Assembly: GCF_001649575.2 (NCBI RefSeq) | Contig: NC_051431.1 | Location: 19,517,663 to 19,581,662 of the forward strand | Length of the DNA stretch: 64,000 nt | Direction: 5' to 3' | DNA from: Kryptolebias marmoratus | Taxonomy: Eukaryota; Chordata; Actinopteri; Cyprinodontiformes; Rivulidae | In this document: positions 50,105-62,812 of the stretch, piece by piece | How the letters are laid out: each line of letters opens with the position of its first letter | Position numbering within the stretch: the first letter of the stretch is position 1 | Notes under the pieces: generated by a model | Database searches by the model: none | The model's input: the letters and a program-made list of their open reading frames with translations, nothing else | What the model was told of the DNA's origin: nothing | Program-made: the position numbers and the translations under genes

Positions 50105-51544
50105 GTACGACGAGTTCTGTTTCATTAGTACAGAACGTTTGACACTTCAGTCCACTGTGGTCACAGCCAGATAAAAACTGGAGCCTAATGAGTAAAAATA
50201 TGAACGTAAAAGACCGGGTTAAAATGACATAAACATCATTCTTAAATTTGTACAATCTACTTAGGTTGCACAGCAAAAGGCGAGCCTGCATTTGTGACAG
50301 TTACCTTTCTTGGTTTTCTTTTTTTTTCCTAGCCTCTATCCTTGATTTTTTTTCCCTGTTCTCTACAGTTTGGGCAGTATGTACAGTGTGAGTCATCCTC
50401 TTACCTGTTTACTGTTGTTATATGCCATTACTGGGGCTCTGCAGCCAGTGCAGCTCTGTCTCCTCACTAGCCAGAGGATGTTGATACCTGTCAGATTAAA
50501 TCACTGGGTTTCGCTCTCCTTTCTGCGCTCCTCCTCAGCCAGCTCCATTTTGAGTCCAGCAAGGGGTAAAGTGGCACAGTTTACATAGCATTACATAGCA
50601 TTGACCCAGTTACCTTCCTTGTTTGAATCCAGCGGCACAGCATGATAACACAAGACAGCAGAATGTTCAGCGGGCTGATTTTTTTTTTCTTTTGCTCAAG
50701 TTAAATGGGATGCTTATCTCTTTGATTGCTCCATGTACTGCCCGCTGGCTGATTCTGCTTTGTACGGGGGGCGTTCGGGGACCTGTAAGTGAGCGCTTGA
50801 TGTCATTTGACTGAGGGCAGAATCTGGGACAGTGTTTTGGTGGCATTTTAAATGTGTCTGCTCAAGCATGAAGATGTGTCTCCTGATCCATGCCACAGAC
50901 TTTATTTACTCCAGGTTACTCGAGTTGCTCGCCGCAAGCAGCAGGTTGACGACGTCACCTGATGACACGGAGATTGAGCAAATATGCAGCGTGCAGATGT
51001 GATTATGTTCTGCAAATGAAATGAATCATGTAGACAAGGTTTACATGTTTATCTCAACTGTGACGGAAAAAAACTCTAGCTATCAATCAAAGGTTTTAAC
51101 ACACAGCATAAAGCTGATATTACTTTAGAAATACAGCATATTTCTAATGATGTATTTGTACCGAACAGGGTCTGGCGAAAGCAGTCAGACAGGGAATACA
51201 TTTGTCACAAGCAATCACCACTCTCATCTAGATAGGGGTCCATATTTTCGCTTTTTTAAAATCGCGTTTTACTAATAGCCCTAACATAAGACAAGCAGGG
51301 AAGATACTATCTTCAGCATAAACCAGAGTATTAATCACTGCGAGGGAAAAAAAATGAAGAAGGAAGAGTTTTAAGTATGAAATCATAATGTTGAGAAAAA
51401 AAATCTAAATGTTTGTTATATTGTTTTAACATTAAAGTTGAAATGACAAGAACAAAAAGGGTTATTTTGGGACTGAAAGGAGAATCAAAAATGAATCAAT
51501 CACTGGCAGACAAACTCACACTCCCTCCTTTGCTGTTCCACTGA

Positions 51545-51690
51545 GACAATGACGCACATGTGTATGTAATGATGTATGTTGTACTACATTACTGGCAGTA
51601 CCATGTGACTAATCAATTAAAAGAGCCAGTGTTTTGAACGGTTCTTTAAAAGTAACAAATCTGCAAGATCCAGATCCCTTAAAAAAACAT
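51545..51690 (-). repeat. interspersed repeat E, minus strand
   Basis: Contains TGTTGTACTACATTACTGGC, CATGTGACTAATCAATTAAA, AGAGCCAGTGTTTTGAACGG and GATCCAGATCCC. This is the reverse complement of the left part of the copy at 2.16-2.30 kb. Confidence 0.5.
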
Positions 51691-52165
51691 AAATTCCATC
51701 TCTAACAGCAGCAGTGGAGATGTGGAGACTGAAAGGTGGACATATGGAAAGTCAAATGAGCCATAATTCATGCTTTTTCACAAATCTTTCAGTGTTTAGT
51801 AAACACAGTTAAATACATCACTCATCCACATATGAACAGCACACATGCAATTAATTTTTTGCTTTTTATTTTGCATCAAGTCTAGGCAATATTATTTGAA
51901 ATAAACACTAGTTTTTTGTACTATTTCCTGACAACAACAACAATAAAATAATATTGTCAATTTTGGAGTTTATCAGACTTTGTCATATAACCTGTGGGAG
52001 TCTGTTTGCAGTTCAAATGGAATCAATAAGACAGAACAATATAACATAATTTATCTATTTATTTATTTCTTGTAAAATAACCAGTTGAGAAAGCCTCTGA
52101 ACTTCATGACTAAAAAAGTGGTTTGTTTTTCTGTCTCTGCTTCTGGGATGGTTATTGTGTGTTTG

Positions 52166-52679
52166 AGGCCCTGTTTACTTGTGAACGATCTCCTGGAAAT
52201 GTTGTTTGCGGAAAAGTTACACGTTTACGTGGTAATGCTGCGCCTGTTGAATCTGCTGTAGTTTCCATGCCAGGTCACTAGCTGGCGCTGTTATTTTTAT
52301 ATTTCAATGACACAGGCGTGTGTGCGGACGCTTCAGTCTCCAGCATGAAAGCAGTTACGTCCATAACTGTGAATACACAGATGTTTGTTTGGACAACGAG
52401 GTTGGGTTACTGCTGCACATTGAAAATGGTGAGCAGCGCAAACAGCACTCTGCTACCCGCCGTTGTTGTTGTTTTTGAGCTACTCACAAAAGTGCAGAAA
52501 AGATGTTGATTGCAGCCGTCCATAGTGCACATTTGCAATGTCACAACTATGCTGAGCGTCTCCAAAAATTTTCACTCTGAGGCCTGGATTCAAAATGTTT
52601 CCGTGTCTGAGAATCGGAACACTGATGTTGTGTGCAGAAACCGGTTTCACTGAAAAACAGTGTCATGTAAACAGGGCCT
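52166..52679. mobile_element. short inverted-repeat DNA transposon (MITE-like)
   Basis: Perfect 13-bp terminal inverted repeats: AGGCCCTGTTTAC at 52166-52178 and GTAAACAGGGCCT at 52667-52679. The 514-bp body is more CpG-rich than the surrounding intron and has no transposase. No clear target duplication was found next to the ends. Confidence 0.75.
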
Positions 52680-55260
52680 AAAATAAAGAGAAACACATCC
52701 CACCCTCCAAACCCTAGCAATTGATATTTATTACCTTTTTCTGTTGGACCAACCTGAATCCAACTGTGACCCCAAAACAAAGGTACGTATTGATCTGTTA
52801 TTTGTGTGTATCGTTACGCCCATGCGTTATAAAACCTTCCTTCATATGTGGTTGCAAACAGCATTCTTTTTCTACAATTAAAACCAAACATGTTGCGTTT
52901 TGCTTTCATCTTTTGTTTTAATGGTTCCTACAGTATCTTCTGCTCCTCCGAGTTATTTCGCAAGCGATAAAAAGGACAACGATATTGGATTGTCTGTGTT
53001 TACTCCAATAAGCATTGCAGCGGGCGAGTGCTGTCAAAAGCATGAGCACACGGTCAAAATCACTGCTGCTCGGTGATAAATATTTGATGGTAGATTCTGA
53101 TGCATGAGCAGATTCGCCTCACACTGTTATGGAGAGGGTATGTTTACTCAAGGAGTGTGGGTGTGTGTGCTCATGTTTGTGCATGAGCAAAGAGGAGAGA
53201 GCCACCATAAGGATACCAAACAGAGCTTGACAATGGCAACTGGATGCATTTTGACCCATCCTAGTTTTCAGACTTTTTTTTTTGCCGCCCCCTTTTTTTT
53301 TCTTTTTCTTTTCATAAAAGAAGATTGAGTCTCAGTGGACACAAAATAAAGCTATCCCGCTGATGCACTGAATTATTAATCTCAGGTTTTGGTGGAAAAC
53401 GTGACATCAAGTGCACTTTTCTCGCCCTGCATTGTTCTTCAGAATGAGAGCGAAGAAACAAATCTGAAGACAGAGACCCAAACAACCACGACAGGTTAAA
53501 AAAAGAAAAGAAAATGAGGCAATCTATGTCAAAACAACCTAACATTTGGTCATTATGGTTATGATGGGATTTTTTAAAATGTGTTTTTTCTTAAAGATCA
53601 GTAACTCACTAACTCAAACTGTGGAAAGACCAAAGCTGCTGAAATCTTTGACTATCCAGTTATTTGCATTAGAAGCAAAAATAGATGCATAATTACAGAC
53701 TAGGGCCTGTCTTAATTAATCAACTGTGATTGAAAAGTTAATTACAATATGAATTACCTTTCGGAACGAGGACTGCTTAGTAGTCATTTGAAGCGGCCTG
53801 TTTCAATGGAAATGAGCCCAATGCAGGCTCACCGGGTCCTAATGTTGCCACTAACATACCATTAACCCATCATGAATTTTAAAACGCATCTCTCAGCGTG
53901 AGCTTTCAAATGCCCGGCTCCGATCGCCTCCTCGCTGCTTTTAATAAACAATTGACAGAGCTAATAGAGAGATGAAAGGGGCCACAAAAAAAAAAAAAAG
54001 AAAGAAAGTACAGCGGTGAGAGGAGGAGTTGAGTCATTTCCTACTGTGTTCCTGCCAGTATTTTTATATGTCGGATCTTCAGTCGAATGCACGTGCACGG
54101 CTGTGTGTCTGTGCGCACACGTTCGTAGCTGCTTTTGTTTGTATGCTCTTGTGTGTTTGCATGTCAAGTGGGCATGCTTTTGAAAGGGGATAGAGCTGAG
54201 GTAGGGTTTTTTTTGTGTGTTTTCCATCCACTGTCCTTTTGTCTCTCATCATTCATGATACGAAGCGGCGTAATAAGCTTGATGGCCTTGGTTGCAGACA
54301 AGAGCCTTTTTTAAGCAGAGCCGGTGCTCAGATCTGGAGAGACTTGGTGCAGAAACCTTGTGCTACTTGGATACGTTGTGCAATTTGTGCATAAAATGTG
54401 CAGCCTATTGCAGTAACGTCTTTGACGCTTGAGTCCTCTTGATATGTGCTGTACCTTCTCATCTCATGGCTCATTTTCTTCAACAGAGCTTACACTGATC
54501 TTTTTGGTACAAACCTTATAGATACAGAAAGAACATAATCAACATAATTATAACACCGTGCTAATGCTTACAAATTAAAATGAAAAAGAAGCAAACAAGA
54601 AACAAAAAAAGAATAACTAGTACATACATGTAAATTGGCTCATAGGCTTGTTGTTCTTTAAATCATTGTTTGGCCAAGGAAAAAAAAACAATGAATTAAA
54701 TTACATGTTTTTTTAATGATCTTAATGTTTGTTTAAAACCAGGGCACTCTGTATTGCACAATTTCTGAAACGTTCTTACATTGTTAGCTTAGGTCCCATT
54801 ATTTTTTTATTTTTATAAAGCTGTAAGCTTTGTCAATCAAGATTTCACTGCCATACGGCTCAAAGATATTGTTCCCGAAATGTTTACCACGAGTAGACCC
54901 GTATGTTCATTTAAAGGAAGGAGTGGTACGTCATGTTCATGTCCCACTTTGTCCTGATCCTGTTGCTGTCAAACAATGATTGTGTGCTGAAATGGTTGAC
55001 AACTGAGAGGAAATTGAAAATAGTAAGAATAAAACTAACAAACAAACAAAAATAACAAGTTTGGGGATTTTTTTTTTTTTTCTTTTTTGCTGAGCAAAGG
55101 ATGTTCTTTCTCTGTATTTGATTTGTTGGTGATGTGCACGTCATCACCACCTAGTGGTGTGGCATCTGTATTACAGCATATTTGTTGGAGTCGTGTGGAT
55201 AAAGAAGTATTTTAAACAGGAAAAAAAGAAAGTATTGCGAGTAGTGTAGATCACACTTAC

Positions 55261-55352
<92 letters not shown>
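55261..55352 (+). repeat. (TCTT)23 tetranucleotide array
   Basis: A perfect 92-base array of TCTT. It is the same motif class, in reverse complement, as the GAAA array at 57151. Confidence 0.97.
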
Positions 55353-55948
55353 ATTCTTCTCAGTCCTCTTCAGCCCACTCTGCTGGCCTTCACTGCTTGT
55401 GTTTTTCTATTTTCCTCCCATCTCATTGCATAACCTCCTTGGCAAAATGCTGCCATCAATTTCTGACTGCATAGAAAAAAAAAAGGTTTTATTTGCTTCA
55501 TGCAAATAAGTCAATCCAATACTTGGGGAGGGGGGATAAAAATCTAGTTCCAATTTTCCCGTCGGACTCATGTCCCCTACCCAAGTGGAGAAAATGCTTC
55601 GGTTCTCTCTCACATTCTGCTCTCTCCTCTCTCGTGTATGAACGCTTATAGAGGCTAATTAAAGCAGTTTGCTTTCTAAAAGAATCCCAATGTAAACCAG
55701 CCGTGGGCCCAGTCCCCGAAGCGTTAAAAGATTGTCTTCAGAGGAGCTACTGTAGGTGTTTGTCTTACAGCGTCACTGCTCGGGGAAGGAATTTATCATG
55801 CCAGTGATGTGCCACCGCCTCCATTTTTTACTGAGATTGACAGTGAGGGCACTGAGAGGCAGGCAGAGATACGGCTGTAAATTCAACACGCCCAAAGTCA
55901 GGCCAACCTTGAAAGGAGGGCACGGTGGTGGGAATGAGCTCGTGAGAG

Positions 55949-55980
55949 GTGTGTGTGTGTGTGTGTGTGTGGGGGGGGGG
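55949..55980 (+). repeat. (GT)11 followed by poly-G
   Basis: GT run to 55970, then ten G. Confidence 0.93.
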
Positions 55981-57106
55981 CAATGAAATGTAGAGAGCGA
56001 GAGAGGGCAGATTGGAGGAAAGGAAGTGAGAGGACAGTTAAGGTAACCAAAGAGGGAGAAGATTTGAAATGTAGAAAGGGGTGTTGATAAGGGTTATTCC
56101 TTGGGAAACAACACACAGCAGTGAACTTGTCCTCCATTTTCCTCTTCTTTCCCATTTTCCTTGTGGATTCTTACGCCACGCGCTCTCAATCTCTCATAGA
56201 TTTGTCGATCTTGTTGTTTGGAGGCGAGAAAGTGGGTCATGGCTCAAGCAGGAGCGCCTGATCCCTGCATGTCACCACGTAGCTGTTGGGAGGCAGATCT
56301 GGATGTGAACATGTGTATTTAGTATCCATATACTGTATGTTTCCAAGTGATCGTTAGAGAGCACATGTATGTTTTTTTGTGCACAATACTGCACCCATCC
56401 TGCAGTGAAACCTTATGAAAACAATCCAGCCCATGATTTTTGCCCGTGCCCCCTCCTCCTCCTCCTCCCACACAGATCAGCAGTTAGTGAAATGCTGACC
56501 CTTGTCTTTCACTGCACCCCCTTTTCCCTGTCCACTCTCACACAGCTGCCTGAAAGACGGGATGCTCGACGTTTGCTGTTTTCGTGTGCTTATTCCCGCC
56601 TAATACTGCAAGCGGTTTTATAAATTATGAGAAGGCAAAGTGAGAGGTGTTTTTGGGCTAGCAGTCTTATAAGAGAAAGAAGGAAAAGGAGCAAACAAAA
56701 AAAAATCAATAGTTGTGTGCATTAATCACACGGCTGCCACAGAGAATTATAAGAACGTGAGCTGAAAGATACATTTTGTGTGTTTGGAACGTACAGGTGC
56801 TGTGTGAAGGAGAGTTAGGAGAACAAGAAGTGACATTAGAGCTGAAATAACTGGAGTTATTTTTTTGTTGTTGTTGTTTTTATACATGTATTGTGTTTCT
56901 TTTTGTTGAACATTAAACCTTTGGTATTTTCTGAACCTCACAGCTGGATCACAATCATTCAGTGTTGTTTTGAAACGCTTGAATATTATAGCTAGATTAC
57001 ATTTTTAAAACTTTTATTTGAGTAAGTTGGGTTTTCTTGACGGTATGGATTACATTTTGAGGTCTTTGGGTTCACATGTTTGCTCATTAAAAGAGGTTTT
57101 ACATTT

Positions 57107-57146
57107 GGAAGGAAGGAAGGAAGGAAGGAAGGAAGGAAGGAAGGAA

Positions 57147-57228
<82 letters not shown>
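57107..57228 (+). repeat. compound (GGAA)11(GAAA)n tetranucleotide array
   Basis: GGAA units from 57107 to 57150 switch abruptly to GAAA units to about 57228, with no interruption. The long open frames on both strands over it (poly-GRKE and poly-SFFL) are artefacts of the repeat. Confidence 0.97.
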
Positions 57229-58027
57229 CAGCTCCCTCTCCTCTGACTTTCTCTTTGAGCTGTTGCTGTTTGAAGTCTCCATCTTGGAGGGTTTGAGGAC
57301 GTGATACATATTTGATAAGGATCGATTGCAGGGTTACTGAGACTGAGATGGGGGGAAATCGATCTCGGACTGGGCTTCCCAAAAGTATCTTAAAGCTAAG
57401 GTGATCTTTGAAGCATCCTTCTGGCTCAGCAGCAGAGCCTTTGACTTGTAAATTTTATGGAAACACAATGCAAATTGCTCTTCTTCCTTTGGTTTCACAT
57501 TCTTTTTCTTGTTCTAGCTCACAAGTGGAAATACAAGACATAAAAAAAAAGCTTGTTCCATGTTCCATTTAAGGTTTATGTCTCGCGTTACATCGTTTGC
57601 TTTGCAGATAGAACAATAAGACAATCTGTTTAGTGACGGGAGGCTGAACAGCAGACAACATTCTGGCGTGGTGGCTGTGATTCCCAGCTGATGCTCCATA
57701 CGGACAGACGAAATCAACAACTGTTGAGTCGGGCATCCTTCCATCAGTGTTTACTAATAAACAGTTGCAATATGGCAGCCATTAGACTGTTTAGGCAGGC
57801 AATGATTAGGGTGGTGATGGCTGGGCGCAATGGGAGACTGAACATGCTCTCATCTTTAATAGGCAATTTGGCTACAGAGGATGGCTTTTTTATTTTTGAC
57901 TTGGACTAAACACAGCAGCTCAGACAAGCGCTGATTCAGAGGAGCGCGCTGTCAGGACGCTGCAGTAATCTGGTTCATAGTAACGTTGTGAACTTACATG
58001 ATTTTTGTAGATCCTTTAAGAATTAAA

Positions 58028-58605
58028 GACCTAGCATTCCTTGAAGGAATGCATATCCCCCGCCACATTTTTACAGGTTTTAAACTAAGTTTTATGATTA
58101 GGAAGTTAGTCATTTTGGTCAAACCTCGTAAATGATGTTAAGCACGATCTCATGCGATATTGTGAGATCTTGCAAAAATGTATTAATGCTCAAAGAACAA
58201 ATTGGAGACGACTCTCACGTACTACCACACTAAAAATAGACCACTACCTTTAAATCTGACAGGGTCATAGCCATTTTTGTGGAGGTTATTTTTGAATAAC
58301 TGTGGTGGCCATCTTGAATTAGGTTGACAAGATAATGAGTTGTAAATGTACATCCAGTGATTACTTTTTTTTAGAAATTCATTCATATCCATCCAGTGGT
58401 TCATGAGATATTTTGCTAACAGACAGACAGTTAATGCCAAAGTTTTAAGCAAACGTCTAATGCAATGGAGAGGGTTCAGGGTATGTCTCGGGAATGACTC
58501 TCGGCTACTACCACTCCAAATTTGAGCTAAATATCTGTAAAACTGGCTAAGTTATAGACATTTTTGCTTGCTTAGCTGTGGCAAACATCTTGTTGCTCAA
58601 AGAAA
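58028..58605 (-). repeat. family A repeat, minus strand
   Basis: Begins with AGCATTCCTTGAAGGAATGC, a perfect version of the terminal palindrome, then ATATCCCCCGCC. It contains GGTGGCCATCTTGAATTAGG, GTTCATGAGATATTTTGCTA, and ACTCTCGGCTACTACCAC. It passes into a neighbouring family C element on the right. Confidence 0.8.
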
Positions 58606-58639
58606 AGTTAAAAATGAGATCTTATATTTTGGTTAAAGC

Positions 58640-59300
58640 TCAGTTTAAAGGTATATATCTTGCCAGAACGTTAGAAAACTTCAGATGTTTTGGAGTGTGG
58701 TTCTGTTATGAACAATTAGTATCTTAACTGTTGTAGATAGCTCTTTGAAGATCCTCAGTTAGGAGGGATAGCATTTAATTTTGACCACACTTATGAGCAA
58801 AAGCCTGGTTCGAGTGAGCCCAAGACCAAAGTGAATCTCTGCCGTCTTAAAACAACTCTGATCTCAAAGATTTCACAGATAGCCGCAGCTGCAGCTAGCT
58901 AATGTCTAATGCAGCCTGGGGGGCACGAATAACACAATATTTCTGCTGTGATGAGACCCTGACATCTTGTAAAGCACTTTGAATTACCTTGTTGCTGAAA
59001 AGTGCTATATAAATACATTTAACTTGACTTGACTGAGAGCGGTGTAAAGGTATTATTATAAAATGTCTTCACATGAACTACAAAAACATTTTTGAGATCG
59101 CAGGTGTTTTATAACATCAGCGATCCACTTTGCTCTTGGTCCCTTTATCTGGACTAGCCGTTAGGTCGTCAGCTCATCCAGAGCTAAACTCTATTTCTCC
59201 CACCTAAGCTCCTTCAAAGAGCTATCTTCAACAGGTAAGATATTAATAGTTCGCAACCTTTCCACAGAACTCCACTTCAAAAGATCTGAACTAAGGATGG
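58640..59300. repeat. family C foldback element with a nested retroposon tail
   Basis: The left terminus includes TTAACTGTTGTAGATAGCTC and TTTGAAG near 58730. The right terminus includes AAAGAGCTATCTTCAACAGG near 59215 and CCACAGAACTCCACTTCAAA near 59265. The two are inverted copies over about 65 bp. Internal arms CCCAAGACCAAAGTGAATCT and GATCCACTTTGCTCTTGGTC are also inverted. A D-type tail at 58915-59036 interrupts the middle. Confidence 0.75.
58915..59036 (+). mobile_element. retroposon-like 3' tail (family D), nested in family C
   Basis: Contains TGATGAGACCCTGACATCTT, GTAAAGCACTTTGAATTACC and AAAAGTGCTATATAAATACA, ending in TTAACTTGACTTGACT. The AAAGCACTTTG and GTGCTATATAAAT wording with a short-repeat tail is typical of teleost LINE/SINE 3' ends. 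The left boundary is approximate. Confidence 0.6.
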
Positions 59301-60295
59301 CTGTAGATAAATGGACTGGAGCCGAGCCAGAACTAAGCCTGGCGTCAGGCCAAAACACAGATTAGTATTAAGCATGGCGTGAGCTAATTACAGTCGAAAC
59401 ATGCAATCATTTCTGTTTATAAACTCTCCTGCATGTGGATTTTTGTGACAGGTGGTGGGGTTTATGTCCATATGCTCCCAGCTGAAGCACTGGGCTAAAT
59501 GGAAACTGGTGGGCTCACTCGCCTAATGCCACAACGTCTGATCCCATCTTAAAAGTGACTGATTAGTGTAAAAAAGGCACTTAATAACCAAAATCACCCC
59601 GCTGACCCTAATAGGGATTTTTTTCTACTCTGTTTTTTTTCACCCTCGTCTTCCATCCAATCAAGGATTAATATGTGCTCTTATTCTGCTCCCAGGGTGG
59701 TAAAGCTGCAAAAATACAGTAAATCACACTGAGCCTCTTTAAACTTTCACACAGAGCCTCGGAGCCCTCGGCCCCATGCTAAGCATCTGTAACACTGATT
59801 AGACATGATCATGGTTTTAGCACACCTGCTGGACACCAATCAGAGGAAGAGATATAATTAAGTGCCTTTACTTTAAAACAGCACATTTTATCTTAGAACA
59901 CCTTAACTGGATGTCCAGTTTACGTGTACTAAAGTATATTAAGCAGTCTATAGAAACAGTATTAACGTTTCCTGTGGCAGTGTAATCGTGTCTCAGCTAC
60001 CAAGGATTGAGTTTAAAGGACGTGGACGCTAACGAGAGACAATTGACGTCATGGAATTCAGGAGGCTGTGAATTAATCAAACCTTAAACAATGCCATATT
60101 TATTTTTTCAGTGACCCCAAAAATGATTCCTAAGCCATTGAATTATAGGGACATCTAGTGGCACAAATTGTAAATTGCAAACAACTGTGTACACCCAGTC
60201 CACCCCAAAGTGCCATGATTTCAAAATAATATATATAGGAACACACATGGACTCCAAACACAAAACGTTCAGAACATAATTGCTCCTGTGTCTGT

Positions 60296-60560
60296 GTGTG
60301 TTTGTTTGTTTGCTGCTTAGAAAAATATCTAATGAACCTCTAGATGGAAGCTAATTATTGGAGGTACATCTACAACTGATAAATTTTTGGAATCAACCCA
60401 ATTTAAGATGGCCACCAAAACTTATCGACATAGGCCAACACCATAATGGCACAAACTCAGTAATTTGTTTTTATTTATTTTTTTTTTTATAGATATTAAG
60501 CTAAAATTTTCTTTGGCATGCAAGATGTAGATTTGCAGTCCTTTAAAGGATGTTAGTTTC
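60296..60560 (+). repeat. family A repeat, decayed one-unit copy
   Basis: Contains GCTTAGAAAAATATCTAATGA, TACATCTACAACTGATAAAT, CAATTTAAGATGGCCACC and GGCATGCAAGATGTAG. It ends at CAGTCCTTTAAAGGATG, a decayed version of the terminal palindrome. A T-rich run interrupts it near 60464-60490. Confidence 0.7.
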
Positions 60561-60699
60561 ATTGTATTTAATCTTAACTGATCTGTTGAGAATTTCAGCA
60601 GACGTAATGTAAAAAAACAACAACAAACAAACACAATGAAGTAGTTCTGACTTCAGTGATAAAAGCAAAAAATGAGTGAGCAAAATGTAATAATAAAGG

Positions 60700-61335
60700 A
60701 ATAATTCAAGGTTTTGGGTTTTCTTCTTCTGTTTTAGAATTGTGGTTCTTTAAAGTCAGTATCTTACATGCAGTAGATAGCTCTTTGAACAGTTTCACTT
60801 TGGAGAATCAGAAACAAAAAGCTCTCACTGAAGAGTTAAGCTAAGAGCTAATCAGATTCACACACAAAAAAAAAACATAGCTGTTTATGCAAACACTATT
60901 TTATAAACCTTTACACTTTGCCATCAGATGGTTATTTACATAAAAGTCTTTACACTGAAGACCCGTTTGGTCTGCTGTTCATTAAAAAACTTGTTTCACT
61001 TTGCCAGCTGGTCAGAGTAAATATCTGATGTAAGAAAAGGCAATGTAAAAACAAACAAACAAAAACTTGTAGCAGCTCAAGTGATAGTGATTTGTCACAC
61101 GGCCTTGCTTTTCTTTTTGTAAAATAGCATTCACACAAACCAGTAGAAAATCTTTGACATTGGAGTTGCTTTAAAAATGCAGAAATCTACTTTGTTCTTG
61201 GCCGCGCTCAGCCTTATCTTTACTCTCCAACCAGAACCTCTACAACTTTTTCCAAACTGAGGTCATATGGAGCGCTATCCACTGCAGGTAAGATGCTGAC
61301 TCTAGAGAAACAGTTTGAACTATACCTTTAAATTT
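60700..61335. repeat. family C foldback element
   Basis: Left end AAAGGAATAATTCAAGG and CATGCAGTAGATAGCTCTTT. Right end GAGCGCTATCCACTGCAGG and GTTTGAACTATACCTTTAAA. The ends are inverted relative to each other. The interior is diverged from the other copies. Confidence 0.68.
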
Positions 61336-62051
61336 TGTTTCTTTATAAAATGGTACTTTAAGCACAAGAAAGCTACACCTGTTAAACTCTTGAACTGTTC
61401 AGCTATCGTCTGATATTATCCTCACTATTGTTATTATTTACACTGTGTGCTTGTTATTTGTTCACCTCTATCAAAACCACTTGAATTAAGCTGTTCTTTT
61501 TGCTTGCTACACTCAGATATAATTAACAAATTTTCTGTTAGATAAAAAAAGTACACGTGAGCTCTTCATGATAAACCATTAATCCCTAAATTATTAAACT
61601 TGACTTCACTTTTGTTTTCAACAAATTGTCCAAATTGAATCCCTCGCTACCAATTGACCAGCTCACTTCACTGCAAGGTGACTCACCATATTTCTTTTGA
61701 TGTATGAAGCACAAAGCATCATTATTTTTCTTCAAGGCAGGCTCTCTTTCTGCTTGCCTGTATTCTCTGGAATAAGGCACGCACGCGGGCACTCGCACAC
61801 ATCGACTGTGCCTGCAGTCTGCCTTTGACCTCACCTTCCCTTCACGCAACTTAGATCCAAACACCAAAACTCCCTGCAGACTGCTGCTAAGTGGCTGTGG
61901 TGAAAACAACTGGGGTGGATGGGCATCAGGGAGTCCATTTCTGCTGTGCTGTTTGCTGCATGAGGAGAGATATTTGTCTTTTTGTGTCATTGTTTTAAAA
62001 AAAAATGTTTGTATTTCTATTTTGTATTATTATTTTATAATACAAACCTTA

Positions 62052-62812
62052 ACGACCTAACATTCTTTAAAGGAATGCATATTGCTTAAACTAAGGTCAG
62101 CTTATGTAAAAAAAATTCGTAGCTGTATCTGTTTTGGTCAAAACCTTATAAATAACGTCATGAACTGGCAGGGTCAGAGTATGTGTTAATGTCTTCCAGC
62201 TACTACAAATTTAGGTCCTGTTTCAGTAATATTACAACATCTGTAAAACTAAATTATACAGTAGCTATTTTTATTGTTTTCTAAGGTAAGTTGGCTGTGG
62301 CAGCCATCTTGAATTGGGTTGGCTCCAAAAGACAATCAGTCGCAGATGTTCATCTATTGATTTTTATCTGAAAGTTGCATCAAAATCTGTCCAGTACTTC
62401 ACGAGATGTTTTGTTAACAGACAAACAGACTTGACTCGAAATGGTTAATAGCAAAATTTTAAACAAAGGTCTTGTGCGATCTGTTAGTGCTCAAAAAATG
62501 TGTTGGGGATCCATCTAAGCTACTACCACACCAAAGTTTTGTGTAATATCTGTAAAATTGACAGAGTTACAGTCATTTTTGTGCTTTTAAAAGGCCAACT
62601 GGCTGTGGCGTCCATCTTGAGTTGTGCTCACTCCAACAGTTAATCAGGTGTAGATGTTGATCCAGTGATAACTTTCTGCAAATCACATTAAAACTTGTCC
62701 AGTGTTTGATGAACTAGTTTGCTAACAGACCCAACAATACACGCAAACACACACAGACAAGAGGCAACCAGAGGGCCGTCCCCCACTGCCTTTCGGTGGC
62801 GGGCGATAAGAA
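62052..62812 (-). repeat. family A repeat, minus strand, two units
   Basis: Begins CATTCTTTAAAGGAATGCAT and ends CTGCCTTTCGGTGGCGGGCG. Two reversed units are present: GCAGCCATCTTGAATTGGG near 62300 and GGCGTCCATCTTGAGTTGTG near 62606. Each is followed by an ACTTCACGAGATGTTTTGTT or GATGAACTAGTTTGCTAACA block. Confidence 0.78.

Noticed and set aside
57018..57382. Four long open frames on both strands over the GGAA/GAAA array
   Set aside because: They are translations of a tetranucleotide repeat that has no stop codon in several frames. There is no protein-like sequence outside the repeat.
61586..61990. 134-codon minus-strand open frame
   Set aside because: No known motif and no splice-site or promoter context. 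It sits in a long dscam intron, and composition is unremarkable.
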